NCBI RefSeq assembly: GCF_022815725.1
Contig: NZ_JALGRF010000003.1
Span: 62,001-126,000, forward strand
DNA: 64,000 bases
Reading direction: 5' to 3'
Source of the DNA: Streptomyces sp. APSN-46.1
GTDB lineage: Bacteria > Actinomycetota > Actinomycetes > Streptomycetales > Streptomycetaceae
This document shows, piece by piece, positions 1-8,550 of the stretch. Made by a program: the position numbers and the translations under genes. The notes below the pieces were generated by a model, which searched no databases, was not told the origin of the DNA, and was given only the letters and a program-made list of their open reading frames with translations. Within the stretch, counting starts at the first letter, position 1. Every line of letters begins with the position of its first letter.

Positions 1-275
1 TGTCCGTCAAGTACCCCGTGATCGCCGCCGTGCTGCTCCTGCCCGCCCTGGTCCTCGCGAAGATCGCGACCCTGGCCACTTATACGGGCTCCCGGTGCCT
101 GACCTACGGGGGCTGCACACCCTTCCCGGGGGCCGCCTTCGGGGTGCTGCTCGGCGCCGCGCTGGTGTTCATGATCGCGGCGATCGCCGCCCCGGAGACG
201 GTACGCAAGCCCGCGCTGGCCGTGCAGGTGCTGCTGGAGGTCGTGGCGACCGGCCTCGTGCTGGCCTACCCCTGA
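1..275 (+). CDS. small membrane protein, start just outside window
   Basis: About 90 residues, unrecognised. The frame is open from the first base; bases 1-2 are 'tg' followed by codons for S-V-K-Y-P-V, so the real ATG or GTG most likely begins one base before the window and the internal GTG at 18 is not the start. Two hydrophobic stretches (roughly residues 5-25 and 45-65) suggest a two-helix membrane protein, with Cys residues in the loop between them (SRCLTYGGC). Convergent with the coiled-coil gene that ends at 291. No function can be assigned. Confidence 0.6.
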   Translation, partial: SVKYPVIAAVLLLPALVLAKIATLATYTGSRCLTYGGCTPFPGAAFGVLLGAALVFMIAAIAAPETVRKPALAVQVLLEVVATGLVLAYP

Positions 276-290
276 GCCCCGGAAGGGGCG

Positions 291-1352
291 CTACGAGATC
301 GCGGTGCGGAGCCGGCCCACGTCGATCGGCTCGGTCTCGTCATGGGCCGTCAGGTCGATGACCTGGCCCACCGCGCGGTGTTCCGCCGTGGCCTGCTTGA
401 ACTTCGGCTCGGCCGGGCGCTGCGCGGACTCCGCCTTGTGGACGGCGAGGGCCTCCGCGCCCACCACGTCGGCCAGGTCCTCGTTCTGGACGGCCTCGAT
501 CACCGCGCGGGCCTGCGCCGCCGTCTTGGTACCGAAGAAGTCGAAGCCGCCCTCGACGCGCGAGGCCGTCCGGCGCTGGGCCGAGTAGGCCGAGTAGGGG
601 GCCACCGCCGCCGCGGGCCGGCGCGCCGGAAGCGCCGCCGGAACCGCCGCAGCCGGAACCGCCGCGGCGGGGGTCGCCGCAGCCGGAACCGCCGCTGCCG
701 GGCTCGCCGCAGCCGGGCTCGCGGGCGGCGCCGGGAGCTCCGCGCGGGCGTGCGCCTGCTCCGCCTTGCTGACCAGCGCCGCCATGGCCGCGCTGGCCCG
801 GGCGTAGCCGACGGCGGTCGGCGCGCCGGCCGAGGTGCGCTCCTCGGTGACCGGCGGGAGTTCCTTGGGCGCGGCAGCGGCGGCGGCCGGGGCCGCGGAG
901 GCCTCGATGGCCAGCAGCCGGCGGCCCTCCAGGGCGCTCGCGCGCTCCGTCTCGGCGGTCGCGTACCGGCGCAGCAGCGCGGCGTGTTCCCCGCGCAGCC
1001 CCGCCAGTTCGACCCGCTTGGCGCGCAGCTTGGCGTCGAGCTTGGCGCGCAGCACCCGGGCCTCTTCGAGGTCGGATTCGAGCTCGGCTATGCGCTCGTC
1101 GGTCTTCCACTCGTCCTTGACGCGCTCGCGGTCCAGCTCCGCCACCCGGCGGCCGGCCGCGCGGTCCCAGGACCGCATGACGACGGCACCGGCCACGCCC
1201 GCGGCCGCCGCGAGGGCCGCGAGCAGGCGCAGAGGCAGCGGTTCCGCCAGCAGCCAGGCCGCGCCGGCACTGGTGACGGAGACACCGGCGACGCTCGTCG
1301 GCGTGAGCAGCCGGTGCAGGGGTTCGGGATTGCGGTGGCGTCCACGGGGCAT
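291..1352 (-). CDS. membrane-anchored coiled-coil protein, Ala/Pro-rich
   Basis: 353 residues. The N-terminal third has two adjoining hydrophobic segments (about residues 18-60, rich in Ala/Leu/Val), followed by a charged heptad-like coiled coil (about 70-135: many Glu/Arg/Leu, ERVKDEWKTDERIAELESD). Residues about 150-260 are a low-complexity Ala-Pro-Val tract made of repeated PAAA/VPAA units, and the C-terminal hundred residues are again charged and probably folded. The ATG at 1352 precedes the first hydrophobic segment. Such proteins occur widely in Streptomyces without known role; a structural or envelope-associated function is only a guess. The Ala-Pro tract is encoded by short tandem repeats and may vary between strains. 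Confidence 0.6.
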   Translation of the reverse strand: MPRGRHRNPEPLHRLLTPTSVAGVSVTSAGAAWLLAEPLPLRLLAALAAAAGVAGAVVMRSWDRAAGRRVAELDRERVKDEWKTDERIAELESDLEEARVLRAKLDAKLRAKRVELAGLRGEHAALLRRYATAETERASALEGRRLLAIEASAAPAAAAAAPKELPPVTEERTSAGAPTAVGYARASAAMAALVSKAEQAHARAELPAPPASPAAASPAAAVPAAATPAAAVPAAAVPAALPARRPAAAVAPYSAYSAQRRTASRVEGGFDFFGTKTAAQARAVIEAVQNEDLADVVGAEALAVHKAESAQRPAEPKFKQATAEHRAVGQVIDLTAHDETEPIDVGRLRTAIS

Positions 1353-1444
1353 GGCCTGAAATTTACAGGGCCTGGCCCCGGAGTGGGGTAGCCGCCCGAC
1401 AATCTGTTCCCAGGCAGTTACCGCTCATTTCTCCACCAAACGCA

Positions 1445-2443
1445 TCACTGCTCCTTGGTCAGCAGCCCCTTGGACTCCAGAAACGCCTTCGCGACGTCCG
1501 CCGGCTTCGCGCGTTCCGCGTCGACCTTGCGGTTGAGGGCGATCAGATCGGCTGTCGTGAGCGTCTTGGTCAGCTTGTCGAGCGCGGCCGCGACCTCCGG
1601 GGCGCCCGCGTCCTTGGCGTTGACCACCGGCAGCACGTTGTCGGCGTTCTGGAGCTTCTTGTCGTCCTCCAGCAGGACCAGGCCGAAGCTGTCGAGGGTG
1701 GCGTCGGTGGTCGTGGTCAGCACCAGCTGGTCCACGCCGTCCTTGACCGCCTGCTTCGCCTGCGGGGTGCCGACTCCCTTGGGGTCAATACCGGAAACAT
1801 CGATTCCGTATGTTGTCTTCAAACCCGGGGCGCAGAACGGCCGGACGGCGCATTCGTCGCCCGCCGCGATCTTCACTTTCAGCCCCGACTTACCAAGATC
1901 GGAAAGTGTCTTCAGGTTGTTCTTCCCGGCGAATTCCTTGGTCACCGCGAAGGCGTTCTGGTCGACCGCCGAACCCGCCGGTAGCGCCTTCAGGCCGAGC
2001 GGGGCCGCGAGCTTCTCCAGCGCCGCCACCGTCGCCGCCGCGTCGCTCGACGCCACCGGCTTCTCCTCCGGCGCCTTCGGGCCGTTCACCTTGGCGTTGA
2101 GGAACTCCGCGAGGGTGGCCGCGTACTCCGGGACGACATCGATCTCGCCCTTCTCCAGGGAGGGCTCGTACAGCTCGCGGTTGTTCACCGTGGTGATCGA
2201 GGTGCTGTAGCCGGCGTCCCGCAGCAGCTGCGCGTACAGCTCCGCCAGCACGTTGGACTCGGTGAAGCCGGCGGCACCGATCACGAGCTTGCCCTTGCCC
2301 CCGCCGGAGGAGGACCCCGAGGAAGCGGAGGACCCGCCCCCGTCCTTGGACTTCTCCAGGCTGTCGCCGCCGCACGCGGTGAGCGAGGCCGCGAGGGCCA
2401 CCGCACCCAGTGCCGCGCCGAGGACGCGCGTGGACTTGCTCAT
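1445..2443 (-). CDS. glycine betaine/choline-type ABC transporter substrate-binding lipoprotein
   Basis: 332 residues counting from the ATG that starts MSKSTRVLG; an in-frame upstream ATG at 2458 is possible but gives a poorer signal peptide. The N-terminus is a lipoprotein signal (hydrophobic core then lipobox LTAC at about residues 20-23), followed by a Gly/Ser-rich linker and an OpuAC/ProX-type periplasmic-binding fold (KLVIGAAGFTESNVLAELYA). It should capture a compatible solute such as glycine betaine, choline or proline and hand it to the two permeases encoded immediately upstream; the exact ligand cannot be read. Same strand as the permeases with a 53-bp gap, so probably one operon. 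Confidence 0.85.
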   Translation of the reverse strand: MSKSTRVLGAALGAVALAASLTACGGDSLEKSKDGGGSSASSGSSSGGGKGKLVIGAAGFTESNVLAELYAQLLRDAGYSTSITTVNNRELYEPSLEKGEIDVVPEYAATLAEFLNAKVNGPKAPEEKPVASSDAAATVAALEKLAAPLGLKALPAGSAVDQNAFAVTKEFAGKNNLKTLSDLGKSGLKVKIAAGDECAVRPFCAPGLKTTYGIDVSGIDPKGVGTPQAKQAVKDGVDQLVLTTTTDATLDSFGLVLLEDDKKLQNADNVLPVVNAKDAGAPEVAAALDKLTKTLTTADLIALNRKVDAERAKPADVAKAFLESKGLLTKEQ

Positions 2444-2496
2444 GGTTACTCCATTCAAGCGACGAACAGGACGAATAGTTATGAATAGTTACGAAT

Positions 2497-3171
2497 TCAG
2501 AGGCGGGCCGCCGCCGGGCGTCGCGGCAGCAGGCGGTCCGCCGCCACCAGCGCGCCCTCCACCACCAGGGCCAGCACCGCCACCAGCAGCGCGCCCGCGA
2601 AGACCTGCGCGGTGTTGTACGTGTTGAAACCGGCGGTGATGATCCGGCCCAGGCCGCCCTGGCCGACCATCGCCGCGATCGTGGCCGTGGCGATGACCTG
2701 GACGGCCCCCGAACGCAGGCCCGTCATCACCAGCCCCCGCGCGAGCGGCAGTTCCACCCGCAGGAACAGCTGGCCGCCGGACATGCCCATGCCCCGGGCC
2801 GCCTCGACCACCGAGCGGTCCACCTCCCGCACGCCCACGTACGCGTTGGTCAGCAGCGGCGGTACGGCGAACAGCACCAGCGCGGCGATGGTCGGCACAC
2901 TGCCCGCGCCGCGCAGCGGCGAGACCATGAACAGCGCCAGCACCGCGAAGACGGGGACCGCCCGGCCGGCGTTGGAGACGTTCACCGCGAGGGCGCCGCC
3001 CTTGCCCAGGTGCCCGAGCCACAGTCCGACCGGCAGGGCCACCGCGCAGGCGATGGCCAGGGCCACCCCGCTCACGTAGACGTGCTCGGCGAGCCGGTGC
3101 CAGACACCGTTCTCCCCCGCCCAGTTGGCGCCGTCGGCCAGCCAGTCCCAGGCCCCGCCCAGTACGCCCAC
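2497..3171 (-). CDS. ABC transporter permease (OpuB/ProW type)
   Basis: 224 residues with about five to six hydrophobic segments and the binding-protein-dependent permease loop that contacts the ATPase (EAARGMGMSGGQLFLRVELP, about residues 115-135). This is one of two inner-membrane permeases of an osmoprotectant importer. It starts 4 bp after the stop of the first permease gene, so translation is probably coupled. Slightly longer than OpuBB/BD proteins through an N-terminal aromatic-rich segment before the first helix. Confidence 0.85.
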   Translation of the reverse strand: MGVLGGAWDWLADGANWAGENGVWHRLAEHVYVSGVALAIACAVALPVGLWLGHLGKGGALAVNVSNAGRAVPVFAVLALFMVSPLRGAGSVPTIAALVLFAVPPLLTNAYVGVREVDRSVVEAARGMGMSGGQLFLRVELPLARGLVMTGLRSGAVQVIATATIAAMVGQGGLGRIITAGFNTYNTAQVFAGALLVAVLALVVEGALVAADRLLPRRPAAARL

Positions 3172-3175
3172 GGCT

Positions 3176-3931
3176 TCAGGCCCCCTTCGCCGACGTCAGG
3201 GCCGAGGCCGGGGCCGAGAGCGGACCCGCAGCCGCCCGCGTCGCCCGCCTCGTCCGGGTCGCCCGCGTCCACGGTGTGAGCAGCCGCTCCAGGCCGAGCA
3301 GGAGCAGGTCCGCCACCAGCGCGAGGAGGACGCACAGCACCGAGGCGGTGAGCACCTGGGCCTTGAAGGAGCTGTTGACGGCCGGGGCGATGAGGTTTCC
3401 CAGGCCGCCCTTGCCGACGATGGAGCCGACGGTGGTCAGCGCGACCGTGGAGACGGTCGCGATCCGGACCCCGGCGAGCACCGCGGGCAGGGCCAGCGGC
3501 AGTTCGACCTGCCACAGCAGCCGCCGGGGCCCGTATCCCATCCCGTGCGCGGCCTCCCGTACGTCCTCGGGGACCGCTTCCAGGCCGGCCAGCACGTTGC
3601 GGACGAGGATGGTCAGCGAGTAGAGCACCAGCCCGGTCACCACCAGCGCCGCCGACAGGCCGAAAACCGGCAGGAGCAGGGAGAACATGGCGAGCGAGGG
3701 GATCGTGTAGAGCAGGGTGGTGAGGCCCAGCACGGGGGCCGCCCAGTGGCGGCCGCGGCGGGCCAGCAGCGCGAGCGGGACGGCCACGGCGAGGCCGATC
3801 AGCACCGAGACGCCGGTGATCCAGACGTGTTCGACCGTCGCGTCGGTGAGCTCCTGGGAGCGGGAGGTGACGTACTCCCAGCAGATCCAGTCGTTCGCCA
3901 CCAGGCAGTTCTGCCCGGCCATCGCCCTCAC
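3176..3931 (-). CDS. ABC transporter permease (OpuB/ProW type), first gene of operon
   Basis: 251 residues. Hydrophobic helices and the EAA loop (EAAHGMGYGPRRLLWQVELP, about residues 135-155) identify a permease of the betaine/choline/proline family. The start is either the GTG at 3931 or the ATG nine bases inside it. First gene of the minus-strand operon permease-permease-binding protein. The matching ATPase gene lies on the opposite strand at 6242, and an IS607-type element occupies the space between them; the promoter of this operon must lie between 3932 and the left end of that element. Confidence 0.85.
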   Translation of the reverse strand: MRAMAGQNCLVANDWICWEYVTSRSQELTDATVEHVWITGVSVLIGLAVAVPLALLARRGRHWAAPVLGLTTLLYTIPSLAMFSLLLPVFGLSAALVVTGLVLYSLTILVRNVLAGLEAVPEDVREAAHGMGYGPRRLLWQVELPLALPAVLAGVRIATVSTVALTTVGSIVGKGGLGNLIAPAVNSSFKAQVLTASVLCVLLALVADLLLLGLERLLTPWTRATRTRRATRAAAGPLSAPASALTSAKGA

Positions 3932-4097
3932 CCCCCCCTGTCACCGTGCCTGTCACCGTGCGTACGTCTTTGCGGAAAGACCCGCTCCAGGCCGACCCTA
4001 ACCCGCGCCACCCTCCATGGCCGGAACCTTTCGGAGGGGGCAACGTTCCCTTCACAGAAGGGGCCTGGTGGTGGGTAAACAACAGTTCCCATTTCTT

Positions 4098-4134
4098 TCA
4101 GTGGATATCAGGTGTTCTCAGTGAATATCCTGAT
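4098..4134 (+). promoter_or_regulatory. IS607 left-end recombinase binding repeats
   Basis: Two direct repeats spaced exactly 20 bp (TCAGTGGATATC at 4098-4109, TCAGTGAATATC at 4118-4129) plus an inverted pair ATCAGG (4107-4112) and CCTGAT (4129-4134). They end four bases before the tnpA start codon. Repeats at element ends that bind the TnpA dimer are known for IS607; assignment here is inference from position and spacing. They probably also overlap the tnpA promoter. Confidence 0.5.
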
Positions 4135-4137
4135 GTT

Positions 4138-4716
4138 GTGAAGCTTTCCGAGTGGGCAGCGCGTAACGGCGTGCACTACCAGACCGCGTGGACCTGGGCG
4201 AAAGAGGGCCGTATGCCGGTCCCGGTCGTCCAGACGCCGTCGGGTACGTGGCTCGTGACCGAGCCCGCTCCGCGGGCTGCCGGGCGGGTCGTGGTGTACT
4301 GCCGGGTCTCGTCCGGTGACCAGAAAGCGGACCTGGAGCGCCAGGTCGCCCGGACCGTGCAGGGCGCAACGGCCCAGGGTCTCGCGGTCGCTGAGGTGGT
4401 GACGGAGGTTGGCTCCGGCTTGAACGGGCGCCGCCGCAAGCTGCACCGCCTGCTCGCCGACCCGGGTGTGGGGACGATCGTGGTCGAGCACCGCGACCGC
4501 CTCGCCCGGTTCGGCGTCGAGCACCTCGAAGCCGCCTTCTCGGCCTCCGGACGGCGTCTGGTCGTCCTTGACCGGGCAGAGACCGCCGACGACCTCGTAC
4601 GGGACATCACCGAGGTCCTCACCTCGATGTGCGCACGCCTGTACGGCCGCAGCTCCGCGAAGAATCGTGCCGCCCGGGCCGTCGCCGTCGCCACCGGCCC
4701 GGAGGTGGCCGGATGA
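4138..4716 (+). CDS. tnpA: IS607 family serine recombinase TnpA
   Basis: 192 residues from the GTG at 4138 (MKLSEWAARNG is the usual IS607 TnpA start). An N-terminal MerR-like helix-turn-helix (residues 1-45, with NGVHYQTAWTWAKEG) precedes a resolvase/invertase catalytic domain from about residue 60 (VVVYCRVSSGDQKADLERQ), where the serine in RVSS is the nucleophile and the arginines of that helix and of EHRDRLARFG complete the active site. It cuts and rejoins DNA to excise and insert the element with little target specificity. The last four bases overlap the tnpB start. No frameshift or missing active-site residue is seen. Confidence 0.9.
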   Translation: MKLSEWAARNGVHYQTAWTWAKEGRMPVPVVQTPSGTWLVTEPAPRAAGRVVVYCRVSSGDQKADLERQVARTVQGATAQGLAVAEVVTEVGSGLNGRRRKLHRLLADPGVGTIVVEHRDRLARFGVEHLEAAFSASGRRLVVLDRAETADDLVRDITEVLTSMCARLYGRSSAKNRAARAVAVATGPEVAG

Positions 4717-6170
4717 AGAAGTTCACGCCGCAGCCCGGCTTCACCGTCCTGGCGCACAAGCTCGCGCTGGACCCGAACGCCACAGCCAACCGTCACCTGC
4801 ACTCGCACGGAGGCGCCGCGCGTGCCGCGTACAACTGGGCGGTCGCATACATCACCGCCGCGTGGTGGCAGCGCAGGGCCGAGCAGTCGTACGGCATCCC
4901 CGAGGACCAGCTCACCCAGTGGCGGTCGTGGTCGCTGCCCTCGCTGCGGAAGGCGTTCAACGAGGACAAGCGCACCAACCCCCGTTTCGCCGGCTGGTGG
5001 GACGAGAACTCCAAGGAGGCATACAACACCGGCCTGGCCAACGCGTCGGCGGCGTTCGACAACTACGCGAAGTCGAAGAGCGGCAAGCGCAAAGGCCGCA
5101 AGATGGGCGTCCCCCGCTTCAAGTCGAAGCGGAAAGCAGGCCTGACCTGCCGGTTCACCACCGGCACGATCCGTATTGAGCCTGACGGACACCATGTCAC
5201 CCTGCCCAGGATCGGCACGGTCCGCCTCCACGAGGACGCCTCCCGCCTAAGAGCCCTCTTCGACGCCGGGGACATGCGGATCCTGTCCGCGACCGCACGG
5301 CTGGACCGGGGCCGCTGGTTCGTGTCGTTCCAGGTTGAGGAGAAGCATCAGCTGGTGAGAGTTGCCCGCCCGGACGTGGTGGTCGGCATCGACCTCGGCA
5401 TCAAGACGCTGGCCGTCCTCGCCGACAGCGACGGTGTGCTTGGTGAGGAACCCAACCCACGCCACCTCGACCGCGCGCAGAAGCAGCTGCGCCGCGCCAG
5501 CCGTGTCGTCTCCCGCCGTCAGGGCCCCGACCGGCGCACCGGGCAGCAGGCGTCGAAACGCTGGGAGAAGGCCAGCCAGGCGCGGAACAAGATCTATCAC
5601 CGGGTGGCGAACCTCCGCGAGGACACCCTCCACAAGATGACGACCCGCCTCGCCCGCGAGTACGGCACGATCGTCGTCGAAGACCTCAACGTCGCCGGAA
5701 TGGGCCGCAATCGGCGCCTGTCCCGCCGCGTCGCGGATGCCGCGTTCGGTGAGATCCGACGCCAGCTCGCCTACAAGGCCCGCCGGCACGGCACGCGACT
5801 TGTCGTCGCCGATCGCTGGTACCCCTCCTCGAAGACCTGCTCCCGCTGCGGTGTGGCGAAAGCCAAGCTGCCCCTCAGCATGCGCGTCTTCGCGTGCGAA
5901 AACTGCGGCCTCGTCCTGGACCGGGACGCCAACGCCGGACACAACCTGGTCGCCCTCGCGGCCCGCACCACAGGTACCGGAGTGGCCGGAGACCTGGACC
6001 CCGCCAAGGCGGAGTCGAAGCCCCGTGGAGCCGACCGGAAGACCCGCACCACCCGCCCGCGCCGCAAGGCCGGGCCGGGGCGGGCAGGTGGCGCAATCCC
6101 CAGCCCCCGGGCCGGGAAGGAAACGGGAGACCGTCAACAGGACACCGGCGCGCAACTCGCGCTCTGGTGA
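4713..6170 (+). CDS. tnpB: TnpB RNA-guided nuclease of IS607 element
   Basis: 485 residues from the ATG that overlaps the tnpA stop. N-terminal helix-turn-helix/OB part, then a split RuvC nuclease: first Asp in GIDLGIKTLAVL (Asp227), Glu in IVVEDLNVAGM (Glu323), a four-Cys zinc ribbon starting CSRCG at residue 376 and closing CENCG, and the last Asp in DRDANAGHNL (Asp405). All catalytic residues are present, so it should be an active omega-RNA-guided DNA endonuclease; in this family the protein cleaves the excised donor site and favours element retention. A charged tail of about 60 residues follows the RuvC domain and its coding sequence probably also encodes part of the guide RNA. Confidence 0.9.
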   Translation: MKKFTPQPGFTVLAHKLALDPNATANRHLHSHGGAARAAYNWAVAYITAAWWQRRAEQSYGIPEDQLTQWRSWSLPSLRKAFNEDKRTNPRFAGWWDENSKEAYNTGLANASAAFDNYAKSKSGKRKGRKMGVPRFKSKRKAGLTCRFTTGTIRIEPDGHHVTLPRIGTVRLHEDASRLRALFDAGDMRILSATARLDRGRWFVSFQVEEKHQLVRVARPDVVVGIDLGIKTLAVLADSDGVLGEEPNPRHLDRAQKQLRRASRVVSRRQGPDRRTGQQASKRWEKASQARNKIYHRVANLREDTLHKMTTRLAREYGTIVVEDLNVAGMGRNRRLSRRVADAAFGEIRRQLAYKARRHGTRLVVADRWYPSSKTCSRCGVAKAKLPLSMRVFACENCGLVLDRDANAGHNLVALAARTTGTGVAGDLDPAKAESKPRGADRKTRTTRPRRKAGPGRAGGAIPSPRAGKETGDRQQDTGAQLALW

Positions 6171-6230
6171 GACCGTTACGGACCATTCCGATGGAAACAC
6201 CGGGATTACTGAGATCACTTGATGATCAAA
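6060..6230 (+). ncRNA. candidate omega RNA (reRNA) of TnpB
   Basis: By analogy with characterised TnpB loci, the guide RNA is transcribed in the same direction as tnpB, overlaps its 3' end and has its guide just outside the right end of the element. This interval covers the last ~110 bases of tnpB and the 60 bases to the estimated right end. I see G/C-rich segments that could fold but did not compute a structure. The guide would then read into the ATPase gene start near 6233-6250. Limits are approximate. Confidence 0.35.
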
Positions 6231-6241
6231 GCAACGGAAAG

Positions 6242-7213
6242 ATGGCCCCTGTGATCCGATTCGAGCATGTGACCAAGCGCTACGCCGACGGGACGACGGC
6301 CGTCGAGGACCTGTCCTTCGAGGTGGCGGAGGGTGAGCTGGTCACGCTCGTGGGCCCCTCCGGCTGCGGCAAGACCACCACGATGAAGATGGTCAACCGG
6401 CTGATCGAGCCGACCTCCGGCCGGATCCTGCTCGGCGGCGAGGACATCGCGGCCGCCGATCCGGTCGAACTGCGCCGCCGGATCGGGTACGTCATCCAGC
6501 AGGTCGGGCTGTTCCCCCACAAGACGGTGCTGGAGAACACGGCGACCGTGCCGCTGCTGACCGGCACGCCCAAGGCCAAGGCCCGCGCCCGGGCGGGCGA
6601 GCTGCTCGAACTCGTCGGGCTGGACCCGGCGGTGTACGGCGGCAGGTACCCGGAACAGCTGTCCGGCGGGCAGCGCCAGCGCGTCGGCGTGGCCCGCGCG
6701 CTCGCGGCGGACCCGCCGGTCCTGCTGATGGACGAGCCGTTCGGCGCGGTGGACCCCGTGGTGCGCGAACGCCTGCAGAACGAGTTCCTGACGCTGCAGA
6801 AGACGGTCCGCAAGACCATCCTGCTGGTCACGCACGATCTGGAGGAGGCCGTCCGGCTCGGCGACCGGATCGCGGTCTACGGAGCGGGCACCATCGAGCA
6901 GTTCGCCCGCCCGGCGGAGGTGCTGGCCGCGCCGGCCACGGAGTACGTCGCGGGATTCGTCGGCGCGGACCGGGGGCTCAAGCGGCTCGCGGTCACCCCG
7001 GTCGGAACGGCCGACCTGGAGGCCGCCGACGGAAAAGCCCCCACCGCCGCGGTGGCGTTGGGGGCGACGTTGCGCGAGGCGCTGGCGCTGCTGCTGCAGG
7101 GGGACTCCGGCCGGATCGGGGTCACGGATCCGGAGACCGGCGCGCTGGTCGGCGTACTCACCCCGGAGGGGGTGCACCGGGCGCTGCGCCGGGCCCGGCT
7201 GCACAAGGCGTAG
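6242..7213 (+). CDS. betaine/choline/proline ABC transporter ATPase with CBS domain
   Basis: 323 residues from the ATG at 6242; a GTG at 6251 (MIRFEHVTKRYADG) is an equally credible start and matches family N-termini better. Walker A GPSGCGKTT, signature LSGGQRQRV, Walker B LLMDEP and the H-loop VTHDLEEAV are all present; the C-terminal 80 residues resemble one CBS module (TLREALALLLQGDSGRIGV), typical of OpuA/OpuC ATPases where it senses ionic strength or nucleotide. It should power the permeases encoded divergently at 2497-3931. The ribosome-binding region lies within about 10 bp of the estimated right end of the IS607 element, so its expression may have been altered by the insertion. Confidence 0.85.
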   Translation: MAPVIRFEHVTKRYADGTTAVEDLSFEVAEGELVTLVGPSGCGKTTTMKMVNRLIEPTSGRILLGGEDIAAADPVELRRRIGYVIQQVGLFPHKTVLENTATVPLLTGTPKAKARARAGELLELVGLDPAVYGGRYPEQLSGGQRQRVGVARALAADPPVLLMDEPFGAVDPVVRERLQNEFLTLQKTVRKTILLVTHDLEEAVRLGDRIAVYGAGTIEQFARPAEVLAAPATEYVAGFVGADRGLKRLAVTPVGTADLEAADGKAPTAAVALGATLREALALLLQGDSGRIGVTDPETGALVGVLTPEGVHRALRRARLHKA

Positions 7214-7252
7214 AAGACGTAGACGGCGTAGAAGGCGTACGAGGCGTAGCCG
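7208..7252 (+). repeat. 9-bp tandem repeat at 3' end of ATPase gene
   Basis: Five units of nine bases (GGCGTAGAA, GACGTAGAC, GGCGTAGAA, GGCGTACGA, GGCGTAGCC). The first unit contains the TAG stop codon of the ATPase gene, so expansion has taken place at and beyond the stop without extending the protein. Replication slippage is the simplest explanation. Confidence 0.7.
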
Positions 7253-7288
7253 CGGAGACCGCGGCCGCGCGGGGTGGTCCGTCCGGGC

Positions 7289-8398
7289 TCAGCCCTGGAT
7301 GCGGCCGCTCATCCACACCAGCATCGGCGGGATCTCACGGCGCCAGGTGTTGAAGTTGTGGCCGCCGCTGGGAAGGATGATCGAGGAGACCCGGTCCGGG
7401 GTCTTCACCTTCTTGATGAACTTCTTGGTGTCGCCGAAGTTCGGCTCGCCCTTCTTGCTGCTGGTGACGAGGAACGACGTACCGGCCGGCTTCTTGTGCT
7501 CCATGGTGTGCAGGACGTTCGCGCGCTTCTTCAGCTTCTCGTCCCCCTGGAACAGATTGCCGGTCGTCGGGTCGTTCGGGGCGTCGTAGTACGCGGACAG
7601 CGCGGCGGCGGCACCGAAGTTCTGCGGGTAGTGCGCGGCGATCTTCAGGGCGCAGTAGCCGCCCGTGGAGTTGCCGATGAAGCCCATGTTCTGGGGCTTC
7701 TTGCCGACCCGGAAGGTCTCGGTGATGGCGCGCGGCAGGTCCTCGCCGAAGAACGTCTCGGTCTGCGGGCCATCGGGTATGTCCACGCACTCGGTGTCAC
7801 GCGGCGGCGCGACCGTCGGCCGCAGCATGACCAGGATCATCGGCTTCATCTTGCCCGTCTTGGCCTGCTTGAAGGCCGTCATCGGGTAGTTCAGCCCTTT
7901 GATCAGGTTCTCGGCGGTGCCCGGATAGCCCGTCAGCACGATGGCGGCCGGGAAGTTCTTGTCCTTGTGCTGCGGCTGGAAGTACTCCGGCGGCAGCCAC
8001 ACGTACCCGGGGCTCGTTATCTTCGACTTCTGCCCGGTTATGGCAACCTTCAGGATCTGCCCGCCGACCTGCGGCTTGCCGCCGCCGGGCACGTCCAGCT
8101 TCTGCTTGTCGACGACCTTGATGTCCTTGCTGCTCATCGAGTGGTCGACGACCTTGCCGATCGACGTCTCCTGACCGAACAGGTCGGCCCAGGAGCCGTA
8201 GAAGAGGAACGACTTGTTCGCCGCCAGACCGACGGCCGAGAAGAGCGCCAGCTGGGTCGCCAGCAGGAGGCCGATCCGGCCGGTGAAGGCACCCCAGGTG
8301 CGGCCGGAGAGCTTCGGCCAGAACCAGACCGTCGCCGCGAAGAGCAGCACACCGGCGATGATGGCCAGCGCCAGAACCGTATTACTGGTGAGACCCAT
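7289..8398 (-). CDS. membrane-anchored esterase (esterase D / mycolyltransferase-like alpha/beta hydrolase)
   Basis: 369 residues. Two or three transmembrane segments occupy about residues 5-65, then an extracytoplasmic alpha/beta hydrolase of the esterase D/antigen 85-like family. The nucleophile elbow is GNSTGGY (Ser about residue 243) and the catalytic His is in GGHNFNTW near the C-terminus; a block of three residues upstream (GYPGTAENLI) is the oxyanion-side loop. Substrate unknown: this family is annotated in Streptomyces as secreted esterase, and the fold does not imply mycolic acids. It is divergent from, and shares a 150-bp intergenic region with, the lysyl-lipid synthase-like gene at 8551, suggesting a shared envelope role. 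Confidence 0.75.
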   Translation of the reverse strand: MGLTSNTVLALAIIAGVLLFAATVWFWPKLSGRTWGAFTGRIGLLLATQLALFSAVGLAANKSFLFYGSWADLFGQETSIGKVVDHSMSSKDIKVVDKQKLDVPGGGKPQVGGQILKVAITGQKSKITSPGYVWLPPEYFQPQHKDKNFPAAIVLTGYPGTAENLIKGLNYPMTAFKQAKTGKMKPMILVMLRPTVAPPRDTECVDIPDGPQTETFFGEDLPRAITETFRVGKKPQNMGFIGNSTGGYCALKIAAHYPQNFGAAAALSAYYDAPNDPTTGNLFQGDEKLKKRANVLHTMEHKKPAGTSFLVTSSKKGEPNFGDTKKFIKKVKTPDRVSSIILPSGGHNFNTWRREIPPMLVWMSGRIQG

Positions 8399-8550
8399 GA
8401 GCAGTCAGTCGACTTTCTGATGGCAGGACGAGTTTTTCTCGACGGAAGAGTGAACCGCCTCCTCCTCGATGTCGTCCTAGTGGACGCACCACACTCCGGA
8501 GGCTGTCGCGGCCTTCGGCCACATGATCTCTCGCGGAGCAACGGGAAGCG

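Larger units (their letters stand above)
4098..6232 (+). mobile_element. IS607-family insertion sequence (tnpA-tnpB)
   Basis: A serine recombinase gene and a tnpB nuclease gene overlap by ATGA and together form the standard IS607 layout. IS607 elements have no terminal inverted repeats or target duplications, so the ends are estimated: at the left, two near-identical 12-bp direct repeats (TCAGTGGATATC at 4098 and TCAGTGAATATC at 4118); at the right, a related sequence in inverse orientation within 6203-6220 (its reverse complement contains TGATCTCAGTAATCC). The element separates the permease operon from the ATPase gene of one importer. Both proteins look intact, so the element may be active. 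Confidence 0.8.
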
